Origin: Chitinophaga filiformis
Lineage (GTDB): Bacteria; Bacteroidota; Bacteroidia; Chitinophagales; Chitinophagaceae
Direction: 5' to 3'
Length of the DNA stretch: 64,000 bases
Assembly (NCBI RefSeq): GCF_021646545.1
Contig: NZ_JAKIRP010000002.1
Location: 186,001 to 250,000, forward strand
The translations under genes were made by a program, and so were the position numbers. The notes under the pieces were generated by a model. It was not told the DNA's origin, made no database searches, and worked only from the letters and a program-made list of their open reading frames with translations. How positions within the stretch are numbered: position 1 is the stretch's first letter; each line of letters starts with the position of its first letter. Of the stretch, positions 18,857 to 28,200 are shown piece by piece.

Positions 18857-21800
18857 ATGAAAATGTTACATAAGTATATACTCTTGCTCGGTCTGTTGTT
18901 GCAGGCTGGTGTAGGAATTGCAGCTCCGGACCGGGACAGTCTTATGACGAAGGTAATTGAGAGAGGCAGGATGGCTTTTAAAGAGCTGGTGCGGCAGAAC
19001 AAGCTGAATGATGAAAAAGGTCTGTCATCCCAAAATCACTATGTATTGCATATCAATACAGCAGACCTGATAGATGGACAGATAGACAAACTTGATAAGG
19101 AATATATCAAACAGCGGAAAATAACCTATGGCGCAGGATATGTAACAGGTGATGAGACGGCTGGAGATTTCCTCGTACCTGCCGGTGAAGATCTCGATGA
19201 ACTGGAAGCGAAGCTGGAAAAGTTTAACACAGACCCTAATACAAAAGTACGGGCGTATCTGGTCACCGTTGATTTTATTCCAATGATCTTCGATGCTCCG
19301 GGACTTGATCTGGAAACTCTCATGACCTACTATAGAGGAGGAGCCGGTGGAACAAAGGAAGGAGACATGGCAGAGAACGCAAAAAATGATGCGGCGGCCA
19401 TCATACAGGGAATCTCATTAGAACTGGTGGCTGCACCACCAGAAGACGGTACAAAGCCGGCATTTAATACAGCTTGTTTCGGGATGGTGAACTACAGGAT
19501 CTATGATAAAAAACGGAGGTACAAGAAACTACAATTATTTTCCTGGTATTCTAATCTGTTAGGATCAGAGCTCGAATCTTATAATTTATTAATATCGAAG
19601 CACCTGCAGTCAGTCAAGGGGGAGACTGGTTATAGCCTGATAGAGAAATTTATAGACGCCACTATTGAGAATAACACAGACTTTACGTTGTTACCGTCTG
19701 TAAAGAGTAAGATATTCAATGCCTATACTCGTTCGCAGATGCAAGAGGTGCTATCAACGATTAGTGCTAATGCATACGATCAGTTTACTTATGAAGAGCG
19801 TATTCGGGCTGTTAAAGTGCTTGCCTCAGAAGAGCTGATGGGTAGTACCGCAGGAGAAATGATAGCGGATCTCCTGGCAACTGCAAACTTTGAAGAAGAT
19901 GCCGGAAAGCTTAAAGAAGATCTTGACAAAGTTAATGACCTTATTCCGAAAGCATATGAAGCAGAAGAAGCTGAGGCTACTATGAGAACGGTTAATTACA
20001 GGGAGTTGAGCCTTCTGCATTTACTGGTAGATGGTATATCAGACCATCTGATCGGAGACAAATCTTATACAAAGCTGATGCAGGCCTTCATTAACATAGC
20101 GAGATTTTCGCCAACTGCTGTTACCGAGGCGCTGGAGTTTTATAGAGATCCGAAAAAACTGGACCGGACAATAGTGTGGGACAAGAGCTATGCGCTTGAA
20201 TTGTTTTCTGCACCTCCTGCTGGTATTAATAAATATGAGGTTGCGCTAGATGATAAGTTGGATAAGGTTACCGTTAAGAAGTCTCAGTTAGAATATGATC
20301 CAAACCAAGGATATCTGAAGCTTCGGGATGTGATGCGTGAGTATGTCAAAGGCAATAACACCTTTATCGAAAATATCTTAAAAGATATCGGCGCTGCTAT
20401 GGATAACATGGATTTTGCCGGTTACTATGCAGAAAAATTTCCTCCCGAACCCAAGTGGAAGGAGGAACCTGCATTTACCTTAGGGGCGTGGCAGCTGGTG
20501 TCATTTACTAATAAGTCCGACATAGGATTACTGGCAACAGCTGTAGGAGAATCGCCGGACCAGAAAGAGCATAAAGCGCAGTTCATGCCGGCCATCGTAC
20601 TGAAATACGCTGCTGATAAGAAATTGAACCAGGCTATAGGTAAAGGTGTTGTAATGGCTTTTGATGTGATTACATTGGTGACACCGGTAGGAGAATTAGC
20701 ATATCTGGGCAAAGTAGCTAATTATGTTTACAAGGGTGTTGAATATGGGGCTAAAATGACAGCCCTGGGTCATCTGGGCGTAGAAACGGGAGCTATACCC
20801 CCGGACAGTAAGTTAGCTGAGTTTATCAATGAATGTTATCAGGTGACCGCCCTGCTACAGTTAGGTAATCTCGGTTTTGCTGCAACGAACGGTGTCATTG
20901 CCAGGCTATCGAAGGCAGAAGCTACGAAATTCCTTAAGTTGTATTACGGGGCGGAGAAAGAAGGGTTGCTATATCTTATGAAGGATCCTGATGAAGTAAA
21001 ACTGGTGCTCCGGTTCAAGAAAGAACTGGAAGAGGCGGGTGTTGTAGCCGGATATGGTCAGAACTGGTTCAAGGCGATCAGAGACGAGGTATATGGCGGT
21101 ATTTCAAGTACTGTTGCCAAAATGAAGGACAAGTTCAAGTTTCTTACGGCTGAGGGAAGTGGTAACCTGCTCAGATTCAAGGATGGAGCAGGTCAACAGG
21201 TTATGCATACGATGGCCGACGGAACCCTGGTGGTCGATAAAACAGCAGTGACAATTGCAGAAGATGCTCGTGTGCTGGAGGCAATGGATGGCGTTTCTAT
21301 TCGTACGGCGGAGAATGCGAAGGAAATTGTGGAAGACCTGATGTTTGTGCAACGAGCCAATAAGAGCGTGGAGTGTATAAGAGGCGCTTGTTTTATAGCA
21401 GGAACACCCGTGCGTACGAAAGCGGGTCTTACTCCTATTGAGCAGGTCAAAGAGAATGATACCGTGCTTGGTGTGAAGGTAGCAAATGGCGATACTACCT
21501 GGCAAAAGGTCGCACATGTCTTCACAAAACATGCTTCGAAACTGGTGCGTATCATTACGGGGCGTGATACGATCTTCTCCACACCAGAGCATCCCTACCT
21601 TACAGAAAATGGCTGGAAAAGCGCTGCTGACTTAAAAGCGGGATGGCGGCTTAGGCTGGCAGGATATGCCTTTGCTACACTGACCGCAGTACTGCCGATA
21701 GATACCAGCGTAACGGTTTACAATTTTGAAACCAGTATTACACACAATTATTGTATTGGCAGCGAAGGCATCGTCGTACATAATTCGTGTGAGATCATTC

Positions 21801-22600
21801 GAAAACTTGAAAGCCGTATTCCAAAGGAGCATTATGACGATTTTGTTGATGATTTTAAAAATGCAGCCAAAGGTTCAGATGAAGAGAAACTGCTAAAGAA
21901 GTTCAATGAAGGAAAAATTTCTACCGATATATGGGTGATTTTGCATGACTTTCCTTCCCTTCGCGCAAACGCTGACGAACTTGTCAAGTTTCGGGATCTG
22001 CTGGGTGTATGTACCACTCCTAATTGTACTGCTTTGTTGAGGGAGATTGTGGCAGGCGAAAAGGAATTTAATGCGTTGAATCAAATTGATCGTAATATCT
22101 TAAGGTCCCGGTTTGAAGAATTTTTATATTGGGCCAAGTACAAAAATGAGACTGCCCTGGCGGCTCAACTGGAGAAATATGTAGCCCGGCTCAAAGAAGC
22201 AGGTGCATCCGGATTAAGTCGTATAGAATGGGTGGATCCCAAATCACTGCGTTTCTCTCAGGGATATGTAGGAGAAGAGGTATACGAATACGTAGAAATA
22301 ATGAAGGCGAATAAATGGGATTGGACAAAGAGTCCCTTAGAAGTGGCTGAGATAGATGGTTACCTTGTAAGTCTCGACAACAGGCGTTTACTGGCAGCAC
22401 AGATGGCTGATGTGAAAGAAGTGTCTATACGAGTGGTCACACTGGATGCCCCCCGTCCCGGAGGCGGCACCTACCGAAGTAATCTTGATAATAAGCTGTT
22501 TTCCAGACCATCGAAAAGAAAAGATCTTCCAAAAATTGATTTGCGACCTTACGGGTCACCTAACCGGCCCAAGATCGAGCCAAATGAATTGAAAGAATAA
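18857..22600 (+). CDS. Polymorphic toxin with pretoxin HINT domain and ParB-like C-terminal toxin (1247 aa)
   Basis: Residues 1-22 are a signal peptide. Residues 23-840 form a long, largely helical body I cannot assign. Residues 845-978 are a HINT (intein-like) domain with Cys845 (CFIAGTPV), the TxxH motif at Thr909-His912 (STPEHPY) and the terminal His975-Asn976-Ser977. All the residues needed for self-cleavage appear present. After a spacer of about 145 residues, residues 1123-1247 form the toxin domain. It starts IEWVDPKSL and contains EIDGYLVSLDNRRLLAAQ followed by IRVV, which resembles the ParB/sulfiredoxin-fold box with GxRRxxAA. The same domain ends the RHS protein at 25266. The immunity gene starts 7 bases downstream. 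The target is unknown; a nuclease or nucleotide-acting activity is inferred. Confidence 0.85.
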   Translation: MKMLHKYILLLGLLLQAGVGIAAPDRDSLMTKVIERGRMAFKELVRQNKLNDEKGLSSQNHYVLHINTADLIDGQIDKLDKEYIKQRKITYGAGYVTGDETAGDFLVPAGEDLDELEAKLEKFNTDPNTKVRAYLVTVDFIPMIFDAPGLDLETLMTYYRGGAGGTKEGDMAENAKNDAAAIIQGISLELVAAPPEDGTKPAFNTACFGMVNYRIYDKKRRYKKLQLFSWYSNLLGSELESYNLLISKHLQSVKGETGYSLIEKFIDATIENNTDFTLLPSVKSKIFNAYTRSQMQEVLSTISANAYDQFTYEERIRAVKVLASEELMGSTAGEMIADLLATANFEEDAGKLKEDLDKVNDLIPKAYEAEEAEATMRTVNYRELSLLHLLVDGISDHLIGDKSYTKLMQAFINIARFSPTAVTEALEFYRDPKKLDRTIVWDKSYALELFSAPPAGINKYEVALDDKLDKVTVKKSQLEYDPNQGYLKLRDVMREYVKGNNTFIENILKDIGAAMDNMDFAGYYAEKFPPEPKWKEEPAFTLGAWQLVSFTNKSDIGLLATAVGESPDQKEHKAQFMPAIVLKYAADKKLNQAIGKGVVMAFDVITLVTPVGELAYLGKVANYVYKGVEYGAKMTALGHLGVETGAIPPDSKLAEFINECYQVTALLQLGNLGFAATNGVIARLSKAEATKFLKLYYGAEKEGLLYLMKDPDEVKLVLRFKKELEEAGVVAGYGQNWFKAIRDEVYGGISSTVAKMKDKFKFLTAEGSGNLLRFKDGAGQQVMHTMADGTLVVDKTAVTIAEDARVLEAMDGVSIRTAENAKEIVEDLMFVQRANKSVECIRGACFIAGTPVRTKAGLTPIEQVKENDTVLGVKVANGDTTWQKVAHVFTKHASKLVRIITGRDTIFSTPEHPYLTENGWKSAADLKAGWRLRLAGYAFATLTAVLPIDTSVTVYNFETSITHNYCIGSEGIVVHNSCEIIRKLESRIPKEHYDDFVDDFKNAAKGSDEEKLLKKFNEGKISTDIWVILHDFPSLRANADELVKFRDLLGVCTTPNCTALLREIVAGEKEFNALNQIDRNILRSRFEEFLYWAKYKNETALAAQLEKYVARLKEAGASGLSRIEWVDPKSLRFSQGYVGEEVYEYVEIMKANKWDWTKSPLEVAEIDGYLVSLDNRRLLAAQMADVKEVSIRVVTLDAPRPGGGTYRSNLDNKLFSRPSKRKDLPKIDLRPYGSPNRPKIEPNELKE

Positions 22601-22607
22601 TAAACGT

Positions 22608-23066
22608 ATGAACAAGAGTATCCAGCAGCATTGGAATGAAAGTGAGTTACCAGGACTAGACGCCATTCTATTTTCCGATGGCACTATGATTATTCTCAAT
22701 ATTTATGCCTCGATAGCGAAGACGGGGAGACGATATTACGCCAGCCCGATGTGTGAAACCACCCTGAAAAGTGTTGAAAAGTATGATGACGATGTGTGGA
22801 GACACATACAAAGACATCCGGCATCTTTCGTGCTTCCTGATGGGAAGAAAGTTTATTTCGGAGAAGGAACGATGGGGCAGGAGGGATTCGTAGCGCTTAC
22901 TGAGAATAATGACCAGCTGATCTGGGCATTGTTCTGTACAAACTCCAATCCATTTGTCAGTGGGGAGTTTGTGAATGGTAGGATCCGTGTTTACTCCACC
23001 TATGATCTCTATTTTAACATCGATATCCTTACACCTGAGAAGATCACTATTGAAGCGGCTGAATAA
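22608..23066 (+). CDS. Immunity protein for the HINT toxin (152 aa)
   Basis: This small acidic cytoplasmic protein has no signal peptide and starts 7 bases after the toxin stop. It is about two-thirds identical by eye to the protein encoded at 24797-25258, which sits in the same place behind the RHS toxin. Conserved blocks are LPDGKKVYFGEG, GFxALTEN-DQLIWAL and STY-LY-NIDILTPEKI. I do not recognise a named immunity family. The role as antitoxin to the paralogous toxin domains is inferred from the repeated gene order. A terminator follows at 23088. Confidence 0.8.
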   Translation: MNKSIQQHWNESELPGLDAILFSDGTMIILNIYASIAKTGRRYYASPMCETTLKSVEKYDDDVWRHIQRHPASFVLPDGKKVYFGEGTMGQEGFVALTENNDQLIWALFCTNSNPFVSGEFVNGRIRVYSTYDLYFNIDILTPEKITIEAAE

Positions 23067-23087
23067 CATCTGCCGCTTCACCGTTTG

Positions 23088-23119
23088 AAAGGCTGTTCGT
23101 CACCAACGGACAGCCTTTT
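23088..23119 (+). terminator. Terminator after the HINT toxin operon
   Basis: The stem AAAGGCTGT / ACAGCCTTT (9 bp) with a 13-base loop is followed by a short T run. It lies 21 bases after the immunity stop and separates this operon from the SUKH gene. Confidence 0.75.
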
Positions 23120-23205
23120 CTAATCCCTATACACTGATTTTCATAAATATCCGTTAATGTTATAAAAAATATTATTAATATTATCCCCTATATCAGAATC
23201 AACAG

Positions 23206-23661
23206 ATGGCAAAATATCTGGACTTTTTACAACAATATGCGAAACACCTGGGTGATCCTCAGGGAGTTAGTGAAGCAGAGATCAAAGCGATCGAACAGCA
23301 ATTTAATGTGAAGCTACCTTTAGCCTACGTAGAATTCATCTCCATTTTCGGTAAGAAAAAGGGCCGCATTCTCAGGAATTATTCCAGCGAAGTATCCTAC
23401 CTGGCACAGAACAGGAAAGATGCTGTGAAAGCATTGGCGAGTATGGGAAACGGTTCTTTTGCTATCAAAGACAGCCATTTCTTCTTCGGCGAGTGGCAGG
23501 GACTTTCTTCTTATTTCTTTGATTGTGAGCAGCAGGAAGACGATCCCCCGGTATATGTCCTGGATGCAGGTAAGGCGGAAGTATTTAAGCCTTCATTTTC
23601 ACAACTGATCAGGGAAGAACTGAATAAAGTATTAAAATTCGATGGGGTTATTAAAAAATAG
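23206..23661 (+). CDS. SMI1/KNR4 (SUKH) family protein (151 aa)
   Basis: The N-terminal pattern VSEAEIKAIEQQFNVKLP, then AYVEFISIFG, is typical of SUKH-superfamily proteins. Many of these are immunity proteins in polymorphic toxin systems. It has no signal peptide, so it should act in the cytoplasm. It is separated from the HINT operon by a terminator and preceded by an AT-rich stretch that could hold its own promoter. No toxin with a different C-terminal domain is next to it, so it may be an orphan immunity gene. Its target cannot be read from the sequence. Confidence 0.8.
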   Translation: MAKYLDFLQQYAKHLGDPQGVSEAEIKAIEQQFNVKLPLAYVEFISIFGKKKGRILRNYSSEVSYLAQNRKDAVKALASMGNGSFAIKDSHFFFGEWQGLSSYFFDCEQQEDDPPVYVLDAGKAEVFKPSFSQLIREELNKVLKFDGVIKK

Positions 23662-23669
23662 CATCCCAC

Positions 23670-23981
23670 TTATTGTACCTTACTCACATCCGACAACCGT
23701 ACCATTTCAGGCATCACGCAGATAGCCAGGCAAAGTACTGCCGGTGGGGTATCTGTAGCATGCATATTAAATGCAATGGTGTCGCCCAGGTTGATCTCTG
23801 CCGGTAATACGGTTGTAACAGTACTGTCTGTCCCAAGAATGTTAACCTTGTATAGTCTGCCGCCTTCTGTAGATGAGCAGCAATTGTCAGCTGTTGTTAC
23901 CACTCCCTTAAAAGACCTGCCATTTTCCTTCGAGCAGGACAGCATAGAGATAAGGCATAAAAAAATAAAGATCTGTTTCAT
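23670..23981 (-). CDS. Small lipoprotein of unknown function (103 aa)
   Basis: The N-terminus MKQIFIFLCLISMLSC is a lipoprotein signal with lipobox MLSC. The mature part of about 87 residues contains a Cys pair (DNCCSS) and a Cys near the C-terminus, with no known motif. It converges on the SUKH gene with an 8-base gap. No function can be assigned. Confidence 0.7.
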   Translation of the reverse strand: MKQIFIFLCLISMLSCSKENGRSFKGVVTTADNCCSSTEGGRLYKVNILGTDSTVTTVLPAEINLGDTIAFNMHATDTPPAVLCLAICVMPEMVRLSDVSKVQ

Positions 23982-24120
23982 TTCAATTAGTCTGGTTGAT
24001 AACTAGGGTATAGATGACCGTATAACGGGCAGCGGCAGAAAAAGTTACAAACTGCTGCAGACCGCATAGCGAATGACATGATGTTTTCCATATATTTATC
24101 TTATAAGCAGGAAGCATAAC

Positions 24121-24816
24121 ATGATAAATTCAAATCTCGCGGAACACAAAGCCATCGATATTCAGCAGCGGTTAAGGGGACAGGTCATAACGTCTGACCA
24201 CTTGCCAGCTGAAATAAAGCTGATTGCAGGTGTGGATGTGGAATATGATAAGAGCAGCGATGTTATTGCCGGCGCTTTTGTATTGCTGGACTATCATACG
24301 CTGGAAGTGGTGGAAGTGGCCACACATTGTATGGAGGTGACCTTCCCATACATCCCCGGCTTGTTTTCTTTCCGTGAAATGCCTGTCCTGCTGGAGGCCT
24401 GGAAGAAGCTGAAACAGCATCCTGATATCATCATCTGCGATGGGCAGGGGAGGGCACATCCGCGGCGTTTTGGCCTGGCATGCCATATGGGTGTGCTGTT
24501 GGACAAACCCACCCTGGGATGCGGTAAAACAAGGTTATTTGGCACATATGATCCACCCGCTCCTGACCGGGGTGCTATCAGTCCCTTACTGGCGGAAGAT
24601 GACGGGGAGCATATCGGGAATGCATTGCGGACACAAACAGGCATTAACCCGGTATTTGTGTCTGTGGGGCATAAGATCTCGCTGGATACTGCTACAAGCC
24701 TCGTATTAAAAATGTGCACGGAATACCGCCTGCCGGAAACGACCCGCAAAGCAGATCATTACGCGCGGGAGGCATTCCTGGCCTACAAGAGCGGCACTAC
24801 TCCGCCGCTTCAATAA
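24121..24816 (+). CDS. nfi: Endonuclease V (231 aa)
   Basis: This is deoxyinosine 3' endonuclease, which nicks DNA one base past inosine to start repair of deaminated adenine. Visible family motifs are AGVDVEYD with the first catalytic Asp near residue 39, VTFPYIPGLFSFRE, the active-site block CDGQGRAHPRRFGLACH and the TLGCGKTRLFG motif. Length is normal for the family. Its last 20 bases overlap the 3' end of the convergent immunity gene, so the C-terminal TPPLQ codons are the antisense of that gene's terminal codons. Confidence 0.93.
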   Translation: MINSNLAEHKAIDIQQRLRGQVITSDHLPAEIKLIAGVDVEYDKSSDVIAGAFVLLDYHTLEVVEVATHCMEVTFPYIPGLFSFREMPVLLEAWKKLKQHPDIIICDGQGRAHPRRFGLACHMGVLLDKPTLGCGKTRLFGTYDPPAPDRGAISPLLAEDDGEHIGNALRTQTGINPVFVSVGHKISLDTATSLVLKMCTEYRLPETTRKADHYAREAFLAYKSGTTPPLQ

Positions 24817-25258
24817 CGATCTTCTCAGGTGTGAGGATGTCAATGTTATAATAGAGGTTGTAAGTCGAATAGGCGCGGATCTTACCGTTCACGAATTCAG
24901 CCTTTGTGAATGGATTGGAAGCCGTACTGTATAAGGCCCAGATCAGCTGATCATCATTTTCTGTAAGCGCTATAAAACCTTCTTCTCCCATCGCTCCTTC
25001 TCCGAAATAAACTTTCTTTCCATCAGGAAGTGTAAGGGTAGCGGGATGTCGTTCTATCTCTGACCAAACGTCGTCATTATATTTTTCAACACTTTGCAGA
25101 TTGCTTTCACAGAGGGGATGCACATAATGTAACTTCCCGCCGCCTTCAGTTGATACAGCATAAAACTCAAGAATGATCACTGTACCATCTGCAAAAAGAA
25201 TGGCGTCTATACCCGGCAGTTCGTTATTATTCCAATGCTCCTGGATGATGTTCGTCAT
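24797..25258 (-). CDS. Immunity protein for the RHS toxin (153 aa)
   Basis: I chose the ATG at 25258, not the longer frame from 25309, because it aligns with the start of the paralogue at 22608 (MTNIIQEHWNNNELPG against MNKSIQQHWNESELPG). It also lies 7 bases after the RHS stop. The sequence is about two-thirds identical to the HINT immunity protein along its whole length and ends in the same IEAAE. It has no signal peptide. It is inferred to neutralise the RHS C-terminal toxin in the producing cell. Its 3' end overlaps the endonuclease V gene by 20 bases. Confidence 0.8.
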   Translation of the reverse strand: MTNIIQEHWNNNELPGIDAILFADGTVIILEFYAVSTEGGGKLHYVHPLCESNLQSVEKYNDDVWSEIERHPATLTLPDGKKVYFGEGAMGEEGFIALTENDDQLIWALYSTASNPFTKAEFVNGKIRAYSTYNLYYNIDILTPEKIVIEAAE

Positions 25259-25265
25259 GTGTATG

Positions 25266-28200
25266 TTATTTATTCGGATATACGATCTTAGGCTGTTTTG
25301 GTGAACCATGCGGCCGCAGATCGGCTTTTTGAAGATCAGGTCTTTTCTTCGGTTTCGAATTCAGTTTCTTTTCCAGGTTGCTGCGATAAGTACCGCCATC
25401 AGGACGTGGATCGTCCAGGTTGACTATACGTATCGGCACCTTTTTTACGTCTGCCATTTGTGCTGCCATCAAACGTCTGTTGTCAAGACTCACACGGTGA
25501 CCGTCTATCTCTGCTACTTCCAGCGGGCTTCTTTCCCATTCCCAATTACCTTCCCTCATCAGCTGCGCGTATTCTTCCACCTGATGTCCGACATATCCCT
25601 GAGAGAAGTTCAGTGATTTCGGATCTACCCACTCGATAGGATTCAACCCGTAGATGTCTACATAGGCATCCGGCTTTTTCACATATGCGTAGAGATGGAT
25701 ACCGCCAAATAATCCTGTAGGATCATGGCTGATATAATTACCTTCCTCCGGACTGTAATACCTGAACCTGTTGTAATAAAGACCTGTCTCCGCATCTTCA
25801 TACTGTCCCTGGTAACGGAAGGGTACAAAGTGGCGGTCGCCTGCTAACTTACGGACGTTTCCATAAATATCCAATTCGCACGACCATACACTGTTGCCTT
25901 CATCGTCGTATGCTTCGCAAGGTGTACCGAGATAATCAGTGATAACAGAGTATTTCTTACCACCACTGATCCGCGCAGCGGGAATAGCTGCATCTGCTTC
26001 AAAGGTCCAGGTGATCAATGCTTCGGCTGGTACAGGCTCTGGTGGTGTTAATATATTCCCGTCTTCATCTATAGTGGTGACAGGGCGTTGTTTTACAGGA
26101 TAATGCCATTCATGGAGTGGCGCATTACCATCCCAGAGCCAGCGGGTGATCTGCTGTTTATAGATCTTTGCAGTCCTTCTTCCAAGGGCGTCATATTCAA
26201 ATGAAACAGCCTGTTTATCTGGTCTGATCACCTGTTTAAGCATACCATTGCCATACCACTCATATTGCCATACTTTTCCGTCTCTGGTGATCTTTTGTAT
26301 GAGATTACCTTCTTCGTCGTATGCAAAACGGGCTTCTGTACTTTCTTTTAATTCTCCGCCGGCAGTGTATTTCCTGTCTTTGCGTTCAGTAGTTCTATAC
26401 AGGTTGCCCATTTTATCAGGCAGGCGGTAATCATACTGTCCGTCTTCATATTGCGCCCTGGCCAGGTAACCAAAGCTATCATGACTGAAGGTGCTGACGC
26501 CTTTATCAAGCGCATTAACGATCTGGCGTAGTTGCTGGTTGGCGTCCCAACGATAATACCTGCTGCGTAAGCTGCGTGCACGGTGACTTACACTATGGTG
26601 TACCGGCAGGCCGGCTTCATCATAAACACGTCTGCTTACAATACCGCCCGGCAACATCCTTTCTGTTTCAAGTCCACGCAAGTTTCTGATGATCTGTGCT
26701 GTCCATGCATCATCGATACTACCATCTGTGGCAGTGATGCCAGTTACCAGGCCATTGTGGTTGCGTTCATAGCGGATGTCTGCACCGAGGCTGCTGCTCA
26801 CATGGAGCCGTTTGCCATACTTATCAAATGCAGTGTTGATCTCGTGTCCGTTCTGCCATTCTTTCACAATATTGCCCAGCACATCTCTTTCAAATCTGAC
26901 CGTGCTGTTTTCATTGATGGCTTCGATCAGCTGGCCATTACGATTGTAACTGAATGTTTCCCAGCTGCCGTCACTGTGCTCGGCTCTTGTTGGGCGATGG
27001 TTATAATCGTATTCATAAACGGTGGATCTTTTACCGGGACGATCTATTCTTATCACATTGCCCCTGGCGTCTCTTTTCAGATAGCGGGACACATTATCAA
27101 AGCCTGTCTCTTCAATGACCTGTCCGCATTGGTTCCGCTTAAAGCGATAGCTGGCACCATGTTCATTGACAACCGCTACAAGCCGTTCTTCCGTGTCGAG
27201 CAGGAAGTGTATCTTGGCGCCGTTCTCTTCCCTGGATTGCAGGCTGCCTAACTGTGTATAAGTGAAGCGGATATCATGGTGTTTGTCTTTGGCATGAATG
27301 ACCTCGTCATACGCATTATATCCTAAGCGGATATGATTGCCATCGGGTGTTCTGATATCTGTCACCCTGCCCAGTGCATCGTATTGGAAGTGCTGCGCCT
27401 CCTGCTGCGGATTATTGATTCGGATACATTGTCCCCATACATCGTATTGCCAGCTGTAAGTGGCCTTATCCGGTAACATGACAGACGTCAGGTTGAGGTC
27501 TTCATCATATTCCAGTAAGGTCCTGCCCGCATGCAGTCTTTCCACTTTACGCAGCAGTTGCTGCTGATCATATTCAAACATCACGAGGCTGCCATCGGCT
27601 TCTGTAATGGTATGTATCTGACCATTCTCTTCATTGTATACATAACTGCGGGTGTTGCCCTGTGCGTCTTTGACAAGCAGCAGGTTGCCTGCTTCATCAT
27701 AAGTGAATGAGCGGGTGGTGCCATCCGCTTTTGTAAAGGCAACGCAGTTTCCCCATTCATCGTAGGAGAAGCCGGTAGCATTTCCATCTTCGTCTATATA
27801 CCTGTAGATCTCAAAATCTTCTGTGTATTCTGTAAATGTGGAATAACCCATTGGATCTTTGATCTGGTGTACCACAAAGTCAGGTGTGTAATAGTAGGTC
27901 GTTTCATTTCCCAGGGAATCTGTGAGCACATTGTATCCTTTCTCCGGATGGTATGCAATATATCCATCGAGTACACCTTTTTCACCCCAGGCATGAATAC
28001 AACGGCGCTGGCGGTCATATTCCCAGTAGAATGATTGTCCGTTCCTGTCAGTTCTTTGTACCATCAGGTGATCTTCGTAGATCATTTGTATGGCTTTGTT
28101 GTTGGCATCAATGATGGCGGAAAGATCACCGGCTTCATTGTATTCATAGCTTACCATGAGACGTTCCTGTCCGCGGTGATGCGCCGTTACCCGGGTGATC

